A stretch of 32,410 nucleotides of DNA, from the NCBI GenBank assembly GCA_003136635.1, contig PLFD01000032.1, positions 9,806 to 42,215 on the forward strand, in the 5' to 3' direction. The notes beneath the pieces are model-generated. The model was not told the origin of the DNA and ran no database searches. It saw only the letters and a program-made list of their open reading frames with translations. Source of the DNA: a candidate division FCPU426 bacterium (GTDB lineage Bacteria; Oederibacteriota; Muellerivitia; Muellerivitales; Muellerivitaceae). Position 1 is the first letter of the stretch. Each line of letters begins with the position of its first letter. Below are positions 1 to 8,089 of this stretch, piece after piece. Position numbers and translations under genes: made by a program.

Positions 1-993
1 GCGATGGCGAACCTGGTCCGTGAACGTAAAAACGGCAATAACACTTACTACAACAAAAACCGTCATATTGATTATTCCAATGTTTGTTCCACTACCTGCA
101 AGTTTTGCGCTTTTTCCCGGTTTGAGGGGGAAGAGGGCGCTTTTGAATTTACCCATCAACAATTAGCCGCCAAAGCCAGAGAAGCCTACCAATTAGAAGG
201 AATTACAGAGCTTCATATTGTCGGCGGGCTTCATCCCACTTATAGCTTTGAATGGTATGAGGATATGCTTCGCGTTTTGAAGCAGGCGGTACCGGGGATT
301 CACTTGAAGTGTTTTACCGGCGTTGAGATTAATTTTTTCGCCGAAAAATACAACATGACCCATGAAGAAGTGTTGAGCCGTTTGAAAGCGGCGGGTTTGG
401 GTTCGATGCCCGGGGGGGGAGCCGAGATTTTCCATCCGGATGTTCGGGAAGAGATTTGCCCTGGTAAGGGAAACGCGGAGCAATGGCTGGAAGTTCATCG
501 AACAGCCCACCGGCTGGGACTTCGCACCAACGCGACCATGCTTTACGGCCATATTGAAACCTACGAACACCGGGTAGACCATATGAGCCGTCTGAGAAAA
601 TTGCAGGATGAAACGGGCGGGTTTCAAACCTTTATCCCCCTGGCTTTTCATCCGGACCATACCCAAATGGATCATTTTGCCCGTCCCAGCGGCGTGGAAG
701 ATTTAAAAACCCTGGCGATTGGCCGGGTTTACTTGGATAATTTTGACCACATCAAGGCTTATTGGATATCGATGGGTGTTCGGTTGGCCCAGATGTCGCT
801 AGCTTTTGGAGTGGACGATATTGATGGGACAGTTATTGACGAAAAAATTTACCGCATGGCAGGCGCTGATTCGCCTGAAGTGATGACCGCGAAAGATTTG
901 CAAGCTTTGATCCGCGACGCAGGCCGTATGCCGATGGAGCGGGACACGTTGTATAAAGAGTTGAAACCGATGCCGGAAGCAGTTGCGCGTTAG
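1..993 (+). CDS. mqnE: Aminofutalosine synthase MqnE (5' partial)
   Basis: Radical SAM enzyme of the futalosine menaquinone pathway. It joins the MqnA product 3-[(1-carboxyvinyl)oxy]benzoate to adenosine released from SAM, giving aminofutalosine. The [4Fe-4S] cluster motif CSTTCKFC is visible at Cys28, Cys32 and Cys35, counting from the first in-window Met. A glycine-rich SMPGGGAEI stretch follows, as in MqnE and MqnC. The reading frame is open to base 1 and family members normally carry a few dozen more residues before this point, so the true start lies upstream and the Met at position 4 is probably internal. MqnE is preferred over MqnC because a second paralogue with the MqnC-like CVTYCKFCAFYRE motif lies two genes downstream. 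mqnA follows after a 35-nt gap, consistent with one operon. Confidence 0.9.
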   Translation, partial: AMANLVRERKNGNNTYYNKNRHIDYSNVCSTTCKFCAFSRFEGEEGAFEFTHQQLAAKAREAYQLEGITELHIVGGLHPTYSFEWYEDMLRVLKQAVPGIHLKCFTGVEINFFAEKYNMTHEEVLSRLKAAGLGSMPGGGAEIFHPDVREEICPGKGNAEQWLEVHRTAHRLGLRTNATMLYGHIETYEHRVDHMSRLRKLQDETGGFQTFIPLAFHPDHTQMDHFARPSGVEDLKTLAIGRVYLDNFDHIKAYWISMGVRLAQMSLAFGVDDIDGTVIDEKIYRMAGADSPEVMTAKDLQALIRDAGRMPMERDTLYKELKPMPEAVAR

Positions 994-1028
994 CCTTGCG
1001 TTAAATTAAACAGAAAAAGGAACAAAAA

Positions 1029-2000
1029 ATGAGCGAACCTATCGCAAATACTTCAGGGACTCCCGCACCGACACCAGCCGCGCCAGCTCCAGCGGCTCCC
1101 GTCACCGCGGTACCTGTGGCGGCGGCTACACCCACTACCGCCGCAGCAACAGCTCCGGCTGTTGCCGCGACCCCGGCCCCCGCTGCTGCCGCAACCGCAC
1201 CGGCTCCCGTTCCACCGCCAGTTGAATTAAAATTCACGGCTAAACCGATGAAAATCGCGGTGGTTCCTTTTTTAAACGCCCAGCCTTTGATCTGGCAATT
1301 GGCCAAACATCACCACATTTCCCAATTGGCGCCGGTTGAAATGGCGAAACAACTGAAGGCCGGACTGGTGGATGTGGCTTTGGCCCCTATCGCGGCTTAT
1401 CTTTTGGATCCCTCCTTAACGATTATTCCGATCGCTGCCATTGGTTCCAATGGGCCCGTGAAAAGCGTGCGCATTTTGTCGAACGGTTCTTTAAAGAGTG
1501 TGGAAAGACTTTTCGTGGATTCCCGGTCGCAAACTTCGGTTTTGCTGGCCCGGTTGATCCTCAAAAAATGGTATGGCGTCAAAAATTTGGAAGTGATGAA
1601 TGTCGACGTTGACCAGTTCAAACCCAACCAGATTAAGCCATGGGAAGCGGCACTTCAATTTGGCGACAGCGCCTTGATAGCGGCTCCGACCGGCATGACG
1701 GTGACGGACCTGGGCGAAGAATGGGCCATGCGTACCGGAAAGCCTTTTGTTTACGCCGTTTGGATGGCCCGAAATGTACAGATTGCCCGGGAAATCGAAA
1801 ATGATCTTTTGGCCTCTAAGAATGAGGGCGTCAAGCATTTTGCGGAAATCGCCGAGCATTATCACGGCATCTGGGTTTTCCAGATTCCGCAAAGCAAAGA
1901 GTATTTGGAAAAGAATATCAATTATTCCTACGCTGCGGAACAGGTTCAAGGCCAGCTGGAATTTCAAAAACTTTTAAAAGAAGAGGGGATGGTTATTTAA
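1029..2000 (+). CDS. mqnA: Chorismate dehydratase MqnA with Ala/Pro-rich N-terminal extension
   Basis: MqnA converts chorismate to 3-[(1-carboxyvinyl)oxy]benzoate, the first step of the futalosine pathway. The family core starts at about residue 74 with MKIAVVPFLNAQPL, matching the usual KIG-V-YLNA-PL opening of this periplasmic-binding-protein-like fold, and continues to the end. Residues 1-73 are an unusual Ala/Pro/Thr-rich, almost uncharged extension. It appears to be translated: a good ribosome site (AAGGAA near 1018) sits before the ATG at 1029, while the internal ATG at 1248 has none. The stop overlaps the mqnC start by one base (TAATG), indicating translational coupling between mqnA and mqnC. 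Confidence 0.88.
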   Translation: MSEPIANTSGTPAPTPAAPAPAAPVTAVPVAAATPTTAAATAPAVAATPAPAAAATAPAPVPPPVELKFTAKPMKIAVVPFLNAQPLIWQLAKHHHISQLAPVEMAKQLKAGLVDVALAPIAAYLLDPSLTIIPIAAIGSNGPVKSVRILSNGSLKSVERLFVDSRSQTSVLLARLILKKWYGVKNLEVMNVDVDQFKPNQIKPWEAALQFGDSALIAAPTGMTVTDLGEEWAMRTGKPFVYAVWMARNVQIAREIENDLLASKNEGVKHFAEIAEHYHGIWVFQIPQSKEYLEKNINYSYAAEQVQGQLEFQKLLKEEGMVI

Positions 2001-3073
2001 TGAGCACCGCCACCATTGAGACGCTTCAAGAAAAAGTTCTCGACGGATACGTGATCAACCGTCAGGAAGCTTTAGAACTTTATCAACACTCGACACTGAA
2101 TGATTTGGGCGCTGTGGCGAACGCGTTGCGGCTTCAAATCAATGGCGACAAGATAGCCACTTACCTCATTGACCGTAATATTAACTACACGAATGTCTGT
2201 GTGACCTATTGCAAGTTCTGCGCTTTTTACCGTGAAGACGGCGATAAAGAGGGCTATGTGAATGAGGCTGAAAAAATTATTCATAAAGTCACTGAAGCGA
2301 AAGAAAAGGGCTGTACTCAGATTTTGGTTCAGGGCGGACATCATCCCAGCCTGACTTTGGATTGGTATCTTAATATGATCTCCAAAGTCAAAAAGACTCA
2401 TCCGGATGTAACTTTTCATTCTTTTTCACCGCCTGAACTGATTCATTTTTCCGGCCTTTTTAAAATGCCGGTGATTGAGATTTTGAAAAAGTTTAAAGAA
2501 GCGGGAATGGATTCCATGCCGGGCGGCGGCGCCGAAATATTGTCTGACCGTGTCCGTAAAGAAATCGCGCCTTTAAAGGCCACGACCAGCGAATGGCTGG
2601 GTGTGATGAGAGACGTGCATTCCCTGGGAATGCGCTCAACGGCTACCATGATGTTCGGCCACGTGGAAACCATCGAAGAACGGATTGAGCATGTTTTTCT
2701 TATCCGTGAATTGCAGGAAGAAACGGGCGGATTTTTAGGTTTTATTCCATGGCTTTATCAGCCGGGCAACGAAAGCCTGGGTCTCAAGAGCGCCAGTGGA
2801 CAGGAATACCTGAAAACCCTGGCCCTTTCCCGGATTATCTTGAATCGTGCTTTACCCAATCTTCAGGCCTCCTGGGTTACCCCTGGAAAGAAAATCGGCC
2901 AATTGGGGCTGATGTATGGAGCCAATGATCTGGGCAGTATTATGCTGGAAGAAAATGTCGTGGCTGCCACGGGTTTGCGTTATCTAATGAGCGTTGACGA
3001 AATGCGCCGTTTAATCAAAGAGATGGGCTATGAACCGCATCAACGAGATACTTTTTACAATCTGGTCAACTAA
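2000..3073 (+). CDS. mqnC: Cyclic dehypoxanthinyl futalosine synthase MqnC
   Basis: Radical SAM enzyme that cyclises dehypoxanthine futalosine to its spiro form in menaquinone biosynthesis. The cluster motif CVTYCKFC is at Cys67, Cys71 and Cys74, followed by AFYRE, which is typical of MqnC. The SMPGGGAEIL segment and the C-terminal QRDTFYN also fit. At 357 residues the length is usual for the family. Its N-terminal 60 residues, missing from the truncated mqnE copy, are present here. The start overlaps the mqnA stop by one base. With mqnE and mqnA this gives three of the futalosine genes. mqnB (nucleosidase) and mqnD are not in the window. Confidence 0.92.
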   Translation: MSTATIETLQEKVLDGYVINRQEALELYQHSTLNDLGAVANALRLQINGDKIATYLIDRNINYTNVCVTYCKFCAFYREDGDKEGYVNEAEKIIHKVTEAKEKGCTQILVQGGHHPSLTLDWYLNMISKVKKTHPDVTFHSFSPPELIHFSGLFKMPVIEILKKFKEAGMDSMPGGGAEILSDRVRKEIAPLKATTSEWLGVMRDVHSLGMRSTATMMFGHVETIEERIEHVFLIRELQEETGGFLGFIPWLYQPGNESLGLKSASGQEYLKTLALSRIILNRALPNLQASWVTPGKKIGQLGLMYGANDLGSIMLEENVVAATGLRYLMSVDEMRRLIKEMGYEPHQRDTFYNLVN

Positions 3074-3105
3074 TCATTTACCTTTTATAAATTCGGGAGT
3101 TTGTT

Positions 3106-3525
3106 ATGGAAATGCTGGGTATTGATCATGTTGTTTTTACCGTTGGCGATATTTCTGAAGCTGTCCAATATTATTTGAAATTGGGGTTAAAGCTTGTATT
3201 GCAATCGGAACAGACTGGCGCCGCAGTTATGTCGATCAGCGCCGAACACCCCAATCTGCTTTTGTTAAGGGCGAAAGAAGAAATTAAAAAAGGCGGTTTG
3301 GAACGCCCGCGTTTTTGGATAGAGGTGAAAGACGCCCGGACGGCGACCGCGGAACTTAAAGAAAAAGGGTTTCAGTTTGCCCGGGAACCTTTTTTGATTC
3401 CAACGGGTTGGTTAGTCGAAGTGGTTGACCCGTGGGGAAATATTATTGGTTTTAACGACTATCATCTTCAGCCGCATTTCGGCCGGGAAAGCTTTACGCA
3501 CAATCGAAAGGACCGTGTTTCGTGA
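3106..3525 (+). CDS. VOC (glyoxalase/bleomycin-resistance fold) family protein
   Basis: A single-domain vicinal-oxygen-chelate protein of 139 residues. It opens with IDHVVFTVGDISEAVQYY, where the His is a usual metal ligand of the first beta-alpha-beta-beta-beta half. It closes with the typical VVDPWGNIIGF strand of the second half. Substrate cannot be read from sequence: relatives include methylmalonyl-CoA epimerase-like and lyase-like enzymes. The ATG has a GGAG site about 10 bases upstream. The gene lies 32 nt after mqnC, and its stop overlaps the GTG start of queF by four bases (GTGA), so it is probably the fourth gene of this transcript. A role in menaquinone formation is not implied by context alone. 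Confidence 0.75.
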   Translation: MEMLGIDHVVFTVGDISEAVQYYLKLGLKLVLQSEQTGAAVMSISAEHPNLLLLRAKEEIKKGGLERPRFWIEVKDARTATAELKEKGFQFAREPFLIPTGWLVEVVDPWGNIIGFNDYHLQPHFGRESFTHNRKDRVS

Positions 3526-3917
3526 AAGAGTACAACGAGAATCATGCCAAGTCGGGCGTTTCAATTAAACTGCCGGCCATAGAAGTATTTCCCAATCAAT
3601 ATCTGGGTTATACCATCCGGATCGAGATACCCGAATATACGGCTGTTTGTCCCAAAACGGGCCTGCCTGATTTTGGAACCATTGTTTTGGAATATGAACC
3701 GGTCAAGTCAGTCCTCGAGTTAAAATCTATCAAGAGCTATATTCTGGCTTACCGTAATGTCGGCATTTTTTATGAAAACGCCGTTAATCGTATGCTACGG
3801 GATTTTGTGACCGCGGCTAAACCCAAATGGTGCAGAGTCACCGGTCAATTCGCGACCCGGGGTGGAATGCATTCAACGATTATCGCCCAGCATGGGAATG
3901 GTCGGAAAAACAGTTAA
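3522..3917 (+). CDS. queF: NADPH-dependent 7-cyano-7-deazaguanine (preQ0) reductase QueF
   Basis: QueF reduces the nitrile of preQ0 to the aminomethyl group of preQ1 in queuosine biosynthesis. The 131-residue protein is the short, unimodular YkvM type of the T-fold family. The catalytic set is intact: nucleophilic Cys43 and Asp50 in the segment VCPKTGLPDFG, and the conserved E-x-KS-x-K-x-Y stretch (ELKSIKSY), whose Glu contacts the substrate. The GTG start overlaps the preceding VOC stop by four bases (GTGA), which supports translational coupling. No preQ1 riboswitch-like leader is expected or seen because there is no upstream untranslated region here. Confidence 0.93.
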   Translation: MKEYNENHAKSGVSIKLPAIEVFPNQYLGYTIRIEIPEYTAVCPKTGLPDFGTIVLEYEPVKSVLELKSIKSYILAYRNVGIFYENAVNRMLRDFVTAAKPKWCRVTGQFATRGGMHSTIIAQHGNGRKNS

Positions 3918-4004
3918 TTTTAACCACGATTCAGGCCGTTTTAAAAACTTGAGGGCAGGTGTATACTTTTATTCTGTATTCAGTTTCGGACTAAGGTGGA
4001 ACCA

Positions 4005-4034
4005 ATGGATTTTAAAATAGAGAACGAGTCTTGA
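4005..4034 (+). CDS. Possible nine-codon leader ORF upstream of the TPR gene
   Basis: A short ORF (ATG to TGA, nine codons) preceded by a good ribosome site, AAGGTGG at 3994-4000. Its TGA overlaps the TTG start of the next gene in the arrangement TTGA. The TTG start has no clear ribosome site of its own, so this mini-ORF could deliver ribosomes to it by coupled re-initiation. The peptide itself has no recognisable motif and may have no function. Confidence 0.3.
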   Translation: MDFKIENES

Positions 4035-4411
4035 TAATAAAGTCCGGCCTGATTTTTTTACTTTTTGTTCTTTTCCATCCTTCAGTTTTAAAAGCCGATA
4101 CCGATTCTTTTGTTAGAAACTATAACCAAGGCCTATCTTTCTTTTCCAATAATCGCTTCGAAAAGGCCTTGTCTCACTTTCTGCAGTCCGCGGATGAAAA
4201 TTTCAATTCCTGGCAATCCTATGAAATGGCCGGTTACTGTTATTTTGAAATGAGAGAGAAGGACGGGGCGTTGGAAGCTTTTGAAGAAAGTCTTAAGATC
4301 AACCCCCGGAATCAACATCTGACAAAAGTTTACATGGATTTAAAAGCTGGTGCGGCGGATTTGCCCTTAAGACCCGTGGTTGACGCCGGCGCCTTTCTGC
4401 CCGGCACCTAA
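4031..4411 (+). CDS. Small exported TPR protein
   Basis: A 126-residue protein with an N-terminal signal peptide: a Lys near the start, a hydrophobic stretch LIFLLFVLF, and probable cleavage near residue 22. One to two tetratricopeptide-like helical hairpins follow at about residues 30-100, such as YNQGLSFFSNNRFEKALSHF and the next hairpin built around GYCYFEM. The function is unknown; such proteins usually serve as periplasmic protein-interaction modules. The start is a TTG; it is chosen because the signal peptide would be lost from any later start. Translation may depend on the nine-codon ORF that overlaps it by four bases. A run TATACT/TATTCT around 3962-3975 could be a promoter -10, but no convincing -35 is spaced correctly. 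Confidence 0.65.
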   Translation: MIIKSGLIFLLFVLFHPSVLKADTDSFVRNYNQGLSFFSNNRFEKALSHFLQSADENFNSWQSYEMAGYCYFEMREKDGALEAFEESLKINPRNQHLTKVYMDLKAGAADLPLRPVVDAGAFLPGT

Positions 4412-4489
4412 AATTTCTTTCCTTTCTTAGCTTACTTTTGCTCCCGGGGCCTAGTGTATAATCACCGCCATTAATCCCAAGGAGCTTTT

Positions 4490-5389
4490 ATGCCCGTCAA
4501 AACAGAGTGGACCACCAATACGTTTGGTCATGTGTATAACGGCAAATCCCTTTACAAGGGAAAAACGCCTTTTCAATCCATGGAAATTTTCAAGAATGAA
4601 ACCTTTGGAACGCTATTGTTTCTGGATGGGAAAATTCAAATTAGCCACGGGGATGAAAATCGATATCACCAATATTTGGTTTCGGCTCCTTTATTAGCCC
4701 ATAAAAATCCCGAAAGTATTTGTGTTATCGGAGGCGGGGATTGTTTCGCGATTGAAGAGGCGGTTAAATTCAAAAGCCTCAAGCGCATTTTGATGGTTGA
4801 GATCGACAAAGGTGTTGTGGATTTTTGCCGGAAGAATTACCCGGTGATCGAAAAAAGTTTGAAGGACAAACGGGTTGAGATTGTTTACGAAGACGCCCGT
4901 AAATGGCTGGAAAATAATAATGAAAAATTTGATGTTCTGATTATTGATTTAACCGAGCCCCACGGCCCGTCCAAAATGCTTTACACTCAGGAGTTTTACA
5001 AGATATGTAAGACCCGCCTGAACGCAAAGGGTCTCATCGCTATTCATACGGACAACTATTATTTGTTTCCAGAATCATTCGCTACGATCTATAAAACGTT
5101 TCACTCGATATTTCCCAATATTCTGACGGCTCGGGTGGACATGCCTTGTTTCGGAATGGGCTGGACCTACCGAATGGCTTCTTCCGCTCCCATTTCCGTG
5201 AAATTGATGGAATCCAATATCCTCAAGATGAAAAAAAAGGGAATTAACTTTGACTATTTTACGCCATCGACCTACTTGGTACAACCAACCAACGAAGAGT
5301 TGAACATCTTAAAGAAACGTGGAAAAATTTCGACTGATAAAAAGCCATTTGATAAGTTTGAAAAAATGGAAGAGTACGTCACGAAATAG
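4490..5389 (+). CDS. speE: Spermidine synthase-like polyamine aminopropyltransferase
   Basis: A 299-residue member of the SpeE family, which moves an aminopropyl group from decarboxylated SAM to a polyamine. A small N-terminal beta domain (residues 1-65, with QSMEIF and LFLDGKIQ) precedes a Rossmann methyltransferase-like core. Visible motifs are IGGGD (80-84), VEID (103-106) and YEDARKW (133-139). The catalytic loop is DLTEP at 153-157, followed by YTQEFY (165-170). Two changes stand out: GGGD is followed by CF rather than the common GG, and the second acidic residue of the D-x-x-D loop is Glu156. The acceptor (putrescine, agmatine or a longer amine) cannot be assigned. The start has an AAGGAG site at 4479, and a TATAAT -10-like box lies at 4457-4462. 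Confidence 0.82.
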   Translation: MPVKTEWTTNTFGHVYNGKSLYKGKTPFQSMEIFKNETFGTLLFLDGKIQISHGDENRYHQYLVSAPLLAHKNPESICVIGGGDCFAIEEAVKFKSLKRILMVEIDKGVVDFCRKNYPVIEKSLKDKRVEIVYEDARKWLENNNEKFDVLIIDLTEPHGPSKMLYTQEFYKICKTRLNAKGLIAIHTDNYYLFPESFATIYKTFHSIFPNILTARVDMPCFGMGWTYRMASSAPISVKLMESNILKMKKKGINFDYFTPSTYLVQPTNEELNILKKRGKISTDKKPFDKFEKMEEYVTK

Positions 5390-5393
5390 GTTT

Positions 5394-6698
5394 TTAGTTT
5401 GAGGGAAAAGTAAGACTACGCAAATAGTTTTGAATGTCGGAGGAAATAATATCGGTTTTCAAAAACTCATAACACCGCACTTTTTTACAGGTTTTAGCCA
5501 TTTTATTGACGCAGGTAATGTTTCGGCAGGGGCTTTCGGATACATAAGTTTTAGAAATAACGTCTTGATTGGCCCCGAAATATAGAGGGTCGGTCGAGTC
5601 GTAACCAGAAAGACGGGGCGGAGTGGCTCCGAAAATCGTAATAACAAAAGTTTTATTTCGAAACTGAAATTTGCCCGATTTGGATACTTTGCGAGCCGCC
5701 GCCATATGCGCGGGGCCTGTATCTCCCGAAATAAACACATCAGCAAAATCAATTAAAGCCCCATAAGCTTCCAAAGACACAGTCGCTGGAACAATAGTGA
5801 TTTTGGATTTTTCTTCAGGTGTCATTTTTTCCAATAATTCGGTCTCGATATTTTTAGCCGTATAACCTACCCCCAAAAGAATCGAGACATCAAGCGAAGT
5901 CATTTTTTTAAGTATGGCGATTTGGTCGCGATGTGGAATTCGGGTGAAGATCGATGCTGTATCGGGATTTAAGAATAAAATGGGTTTGTTTTTAGAGATA
6001 TGGTTGTCGGTTAAAAAAGCCTCGGCATCTTCTATGGCCTTATCTGAAAGGGTTAAAGGAACGCCCGTATATTTTTCGTTTCGTTGAATTTTATGTTGGG
6101 TTGACAGGTAATGATAAGCAAAGTCATAGCAGGTAAAGGCAATGTGGCTGTTGCCGGCCTGGTCAATTTCGTTTCGAATAATTTGAGGGACGATAGTAAC
6201 GTAGTTAAGAATTTTTTGGCCTTTAGGAAACAGACTTTCGTTTTCGAAAAAGGGGCTACAGTTATAACAAAGGTCGTAATTATTTTCGGCAGCGATACGT
6301 TTGACGTTTTCTAGATCGCTTTCGCTGGGGAAAACAACGCCATTAAAGACGGGATAAAGATTCGAAATGTTTGGATTTCCCTCGAAGAGGGAGGCTACGG
6401 CTTTTTTCACAATAAAATCAACACGAGCGTCGGGAAAAAAATCTTTAAAAACTTTTAAGCCACCCTGTGCCAAAATGGCGTCGCCGATATGAATATCAGG
6501 GATGACAAGAATTCGTTCGAATTTTTTAACACTTTGCACAATTTTGAGGTTTTTCTGGTTGATGTGCCGGATGAGCAGTTTGTTTCCGCCGATCGGCGGA
6601 ATAAAAGTATTGAAAAACCAAGCGCCGCCCTTGGGGAACCAGGTAGTGAGAATACTCGTGAGATGGAATAAAAACTTTTGAAATCGATTATCAAGCAT
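5394..6698 (-). CDS. Glycosyltransferase family 9 (heptosyltransferase-like)
   Basis: A GT9 (GT-B fold) enzyme. The N-terminal half has RILVIPDIHIGDAILAQGG, the conserved IGDxILA acceptor-side motif. The C-terminal half has FISGDTGPAHMAAA, the hallmark D-TGP-H-A nucleotide-sugar-binding segment. The family includes heptosyltransferases I-III that build the lipopolysaccharide inner core, and this is the most likely role; the donor sugar is not certain. The C-terminus carries a Cys cluster (PCRNITCVNKMAKTCKKVRC) that resembles tails seen in some GT9 enzymes. The ATG at 6698 is used here. An in-frame TTG at 6737 with an AGGA three bases upstream would add 13 residues and cannot be excluded. It converges tail to tail with speE, with 4 nt between stops. 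Confidence 0.85.
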   Translation of the reverse strand: MLDNRFQKFLFHLTSILTTWFPKGGAWFFNTFIPPIGGNKLLIRHINQKNLKIVQSVKKFERILVIPDIHIGDAILAQGGLKVFKDFFPDARVDFIVKKAVASLFEGNPNISNLYPVFNGVVFPSESDLENVKRIAAENNYDLCYNCSPFFENESLFPKGQKILNYVTIVPQIIRNEIDQAGNSHIAFTCYDFAYHYLSTQHKIQRNEKYTGVPLTLSDKAIEDAEAFLTDNHISKNKPILFLNPDTASIFTRIPHRDQIAILKKMTSLDVSILLGVGYTAKNIETELLEKMTPEEKSKITIVPATVSLEAYGALIDFADVFISGDTGPAHMAAARKVSKSGKFQFRNKTFVITIFGATPPRLSGYDSTDPLYFGANQDVISKTYVSESPCRNITCVNKMAKTCKKVRCYEFLKTDIISSDIQNYLRSLTFPSN

Positions 6699-6788
6699 AA
6701 CGCCGGATACTTTAAGGATGTCGGGAGTCTTGGTCAATAGTCCTAGTCAAATTCGACTTACCAAATGGTGATCGCAAAAGAATAGGCG

Positions 6789-6802
6789 CTCCAGCGCTGG
6801 AG
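6789..6802. promoter_or_regulatory. Perfect 14-bp palindrome in a divergent intergenic region
   Basis: CTCCAGCGCTGGAG is a perfect dyad lying 16 bases before the amidohydrolase start and inside the short gap that separates it from the divergent GT9 gene. Its position fits an operator for a dimeric regulator. No bound protein can be named from the sequence. Confidence 0.35.
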
Positions 6803-6817
6803 TGATAGGCTAAGCAC

Positions 6818-8089
6818 ATGAGCCAGCGTCTTGTTTTGTTCGCCAAAACTATTTTAACCATGGATCGTCCAAAGCCTATTGAAGATGGATTTGTGCTTAT
6901 TCAAGATTCCCGTATTTTGCAGGTGGGAAAAAGATCGGATTTATATTTTTCGCCTTCTCTGAGAATGCTGGATTTGGGCAATACCCTTCTTTTACCGGGT
7001 CTGATTAACAGCCACTGTCATTTGGATTTTACTCTTTTCAAAAGCAAAGTGAAGTACCAAGGCGGGTTTCGCGAGTGGCTGCGGCAAATGGCGGTCAAAA
7101 GCCGCGCGACCACACCGGCTGAATTCAAAAAGTCTATCCAGAGCGGCACCAAACAAAGTCTGGCTTTTGGAACTACCACTCTCTGTGATGTGGCCAGCAG
7201 TTGGGAAAGTTATCCTTTGCTGCGGAAATCGGATCTGAGGTCTTTTGTTTTCTTCGAAATGATCGATATGGCCCAGCCTTCAACCGAAAAGTACTGGAAA
7301 ATTTTTCAGCAAAGATTAAAAAGCCTTCTTCGTCAGGCTCCCTCCACCGATACTTGCGGATGGGGGTTGAGTCCGCATACGCCTTTCACGGTTTCCAAAG
7401 AACTTTTCCAGTTATCGAAAGATTTCTTAACTCATCACCGAGATGTTCTTACCACCATTCATGTGGCCGAGAGCCGGGAAGAATCGCGTTATTTTAAGAG
7501 CGGATCCGGGCCTATGGCTGACCGGATCAAAGTTTTAAATCCCAGTTGGACTATTCCGCACTCGACGACGCCGGTCCAATATTTGAGCCAGAATGGCTGG
7601 ATGCCGAAATTGAATCTGGGTGTCCATTTAAACGAGGTAAACGCCCAAGATTTAAAATCGCTGGCCAAAAATCGAATCGCCGTGGTCCACTGCCCCGGGA
7701 GTCACGCTTATTTTGACCATAAATTATTTCCCTACGGTCGAATGAAGAAAATGAAGATTCTGGTTTGTCTGGGTACGGACAGTTTGGCCAGCAACCAATC
7801 ATTGTCTCTTTTCCGCGAGATGCGATTGTTTCAAAAAAAATATCCTGAAGTTTCTTCCCAAGAGGTTCTTTCTTTGGTGACGGTAAAACCGGCGCAGGCT
7901 TTGGGCCGGGGCGCCGAATTGGGCCGGGTGAAGCCGGGGTATTTGGCGGATTTTATCGGTATACCGATGCCTCAATCGAGACGAAAGAAAGAAAATCTAT
8001 ACGACTATGTGGTGAATTATAAAAAGCCGGTTTCTTTTTCCATGATCAATGGAGAATCCAAACTTCGATTAGCCGAAACCCGGCGTTAA
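6818..8089 (+). CDS. Amidohydrolase (ATZ/TRZ type), candidate aminofutalosine deaminase
   Basis: A 423-residue metal-dependent hydrolase. The small beta-sandwich at both ends flanks a TIM barrel with a full metal set: H66-x-H68 in NSHCHLD, His187 in SPHTPF, His215 and Glu218 in HVAESRE, His270 in GVHLNEV and Asp321 in LGTDSLASN. This pattern is that of the chlorohydrolase/deaminase branch, which includes guanine, SAH/MTA and aminofutalosine deaminases (MqnX). The early segment HLDFT followed by a GGFREWL-like stretch resembles the MqnX-containing subgroup as I remember it. With mqnE, mqnA and mqnC nearby, deamination of aminofutalosine to futalosine is the preferred reading, but the specific assignment is inference. 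The ATG has only a weak ribosome site. Confidence 0.8.
   Translation: MSQRLVLFAKTILTMDRPKPIEDGFVLIQDSRILQVGKRSDLYFSPSLRMLDLGNTLLLPGLINSHCHLDFTLFKSKVKYQGGFREWLRQMAVKSRATTPAEFKKSIQSGTKQSLAFGTTTLCDVASSWESYPLLRKSDLRSFVFFEMIDMAQPSTEKYWKIFQQRLKSLLRQAPSTDTCGWGLSPHTPFTVSKELFQLSKDFLTHHRDVLTTIHVAESREESRYFKSGSGPMADRIKVLNPSWTIPHSTTPVQYLSQNGWMPKLNLGVHLNEVNAQDLKSLAKNRIAVVHCPGSHAYFDHKLFPYGRMKKMKILVCLGTDSLASNQSLSLFREMRLFQKKYPEVSSQEVLSLVTVKPAQALGRGAELGRVKPGYLADFIGIPMPQSRRKKENLYDYVVNYKKPVSFSMINGESKLRLAETRR

Noticed and set aside
1001..1306. Minus-strand Ala/Gly/Val-rich frame of 101 codons
   Set aside because: It is the antisense of the GC-rich Ala/Pro extension of mqnA, which has the ribosome site and continues into a known enzyme.
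3480..3530. preQ1 riboswitch before queF
   Set aside because: queF starts inside the stop of the upstream gene, leaving no leader in which such an aptamer could fold.
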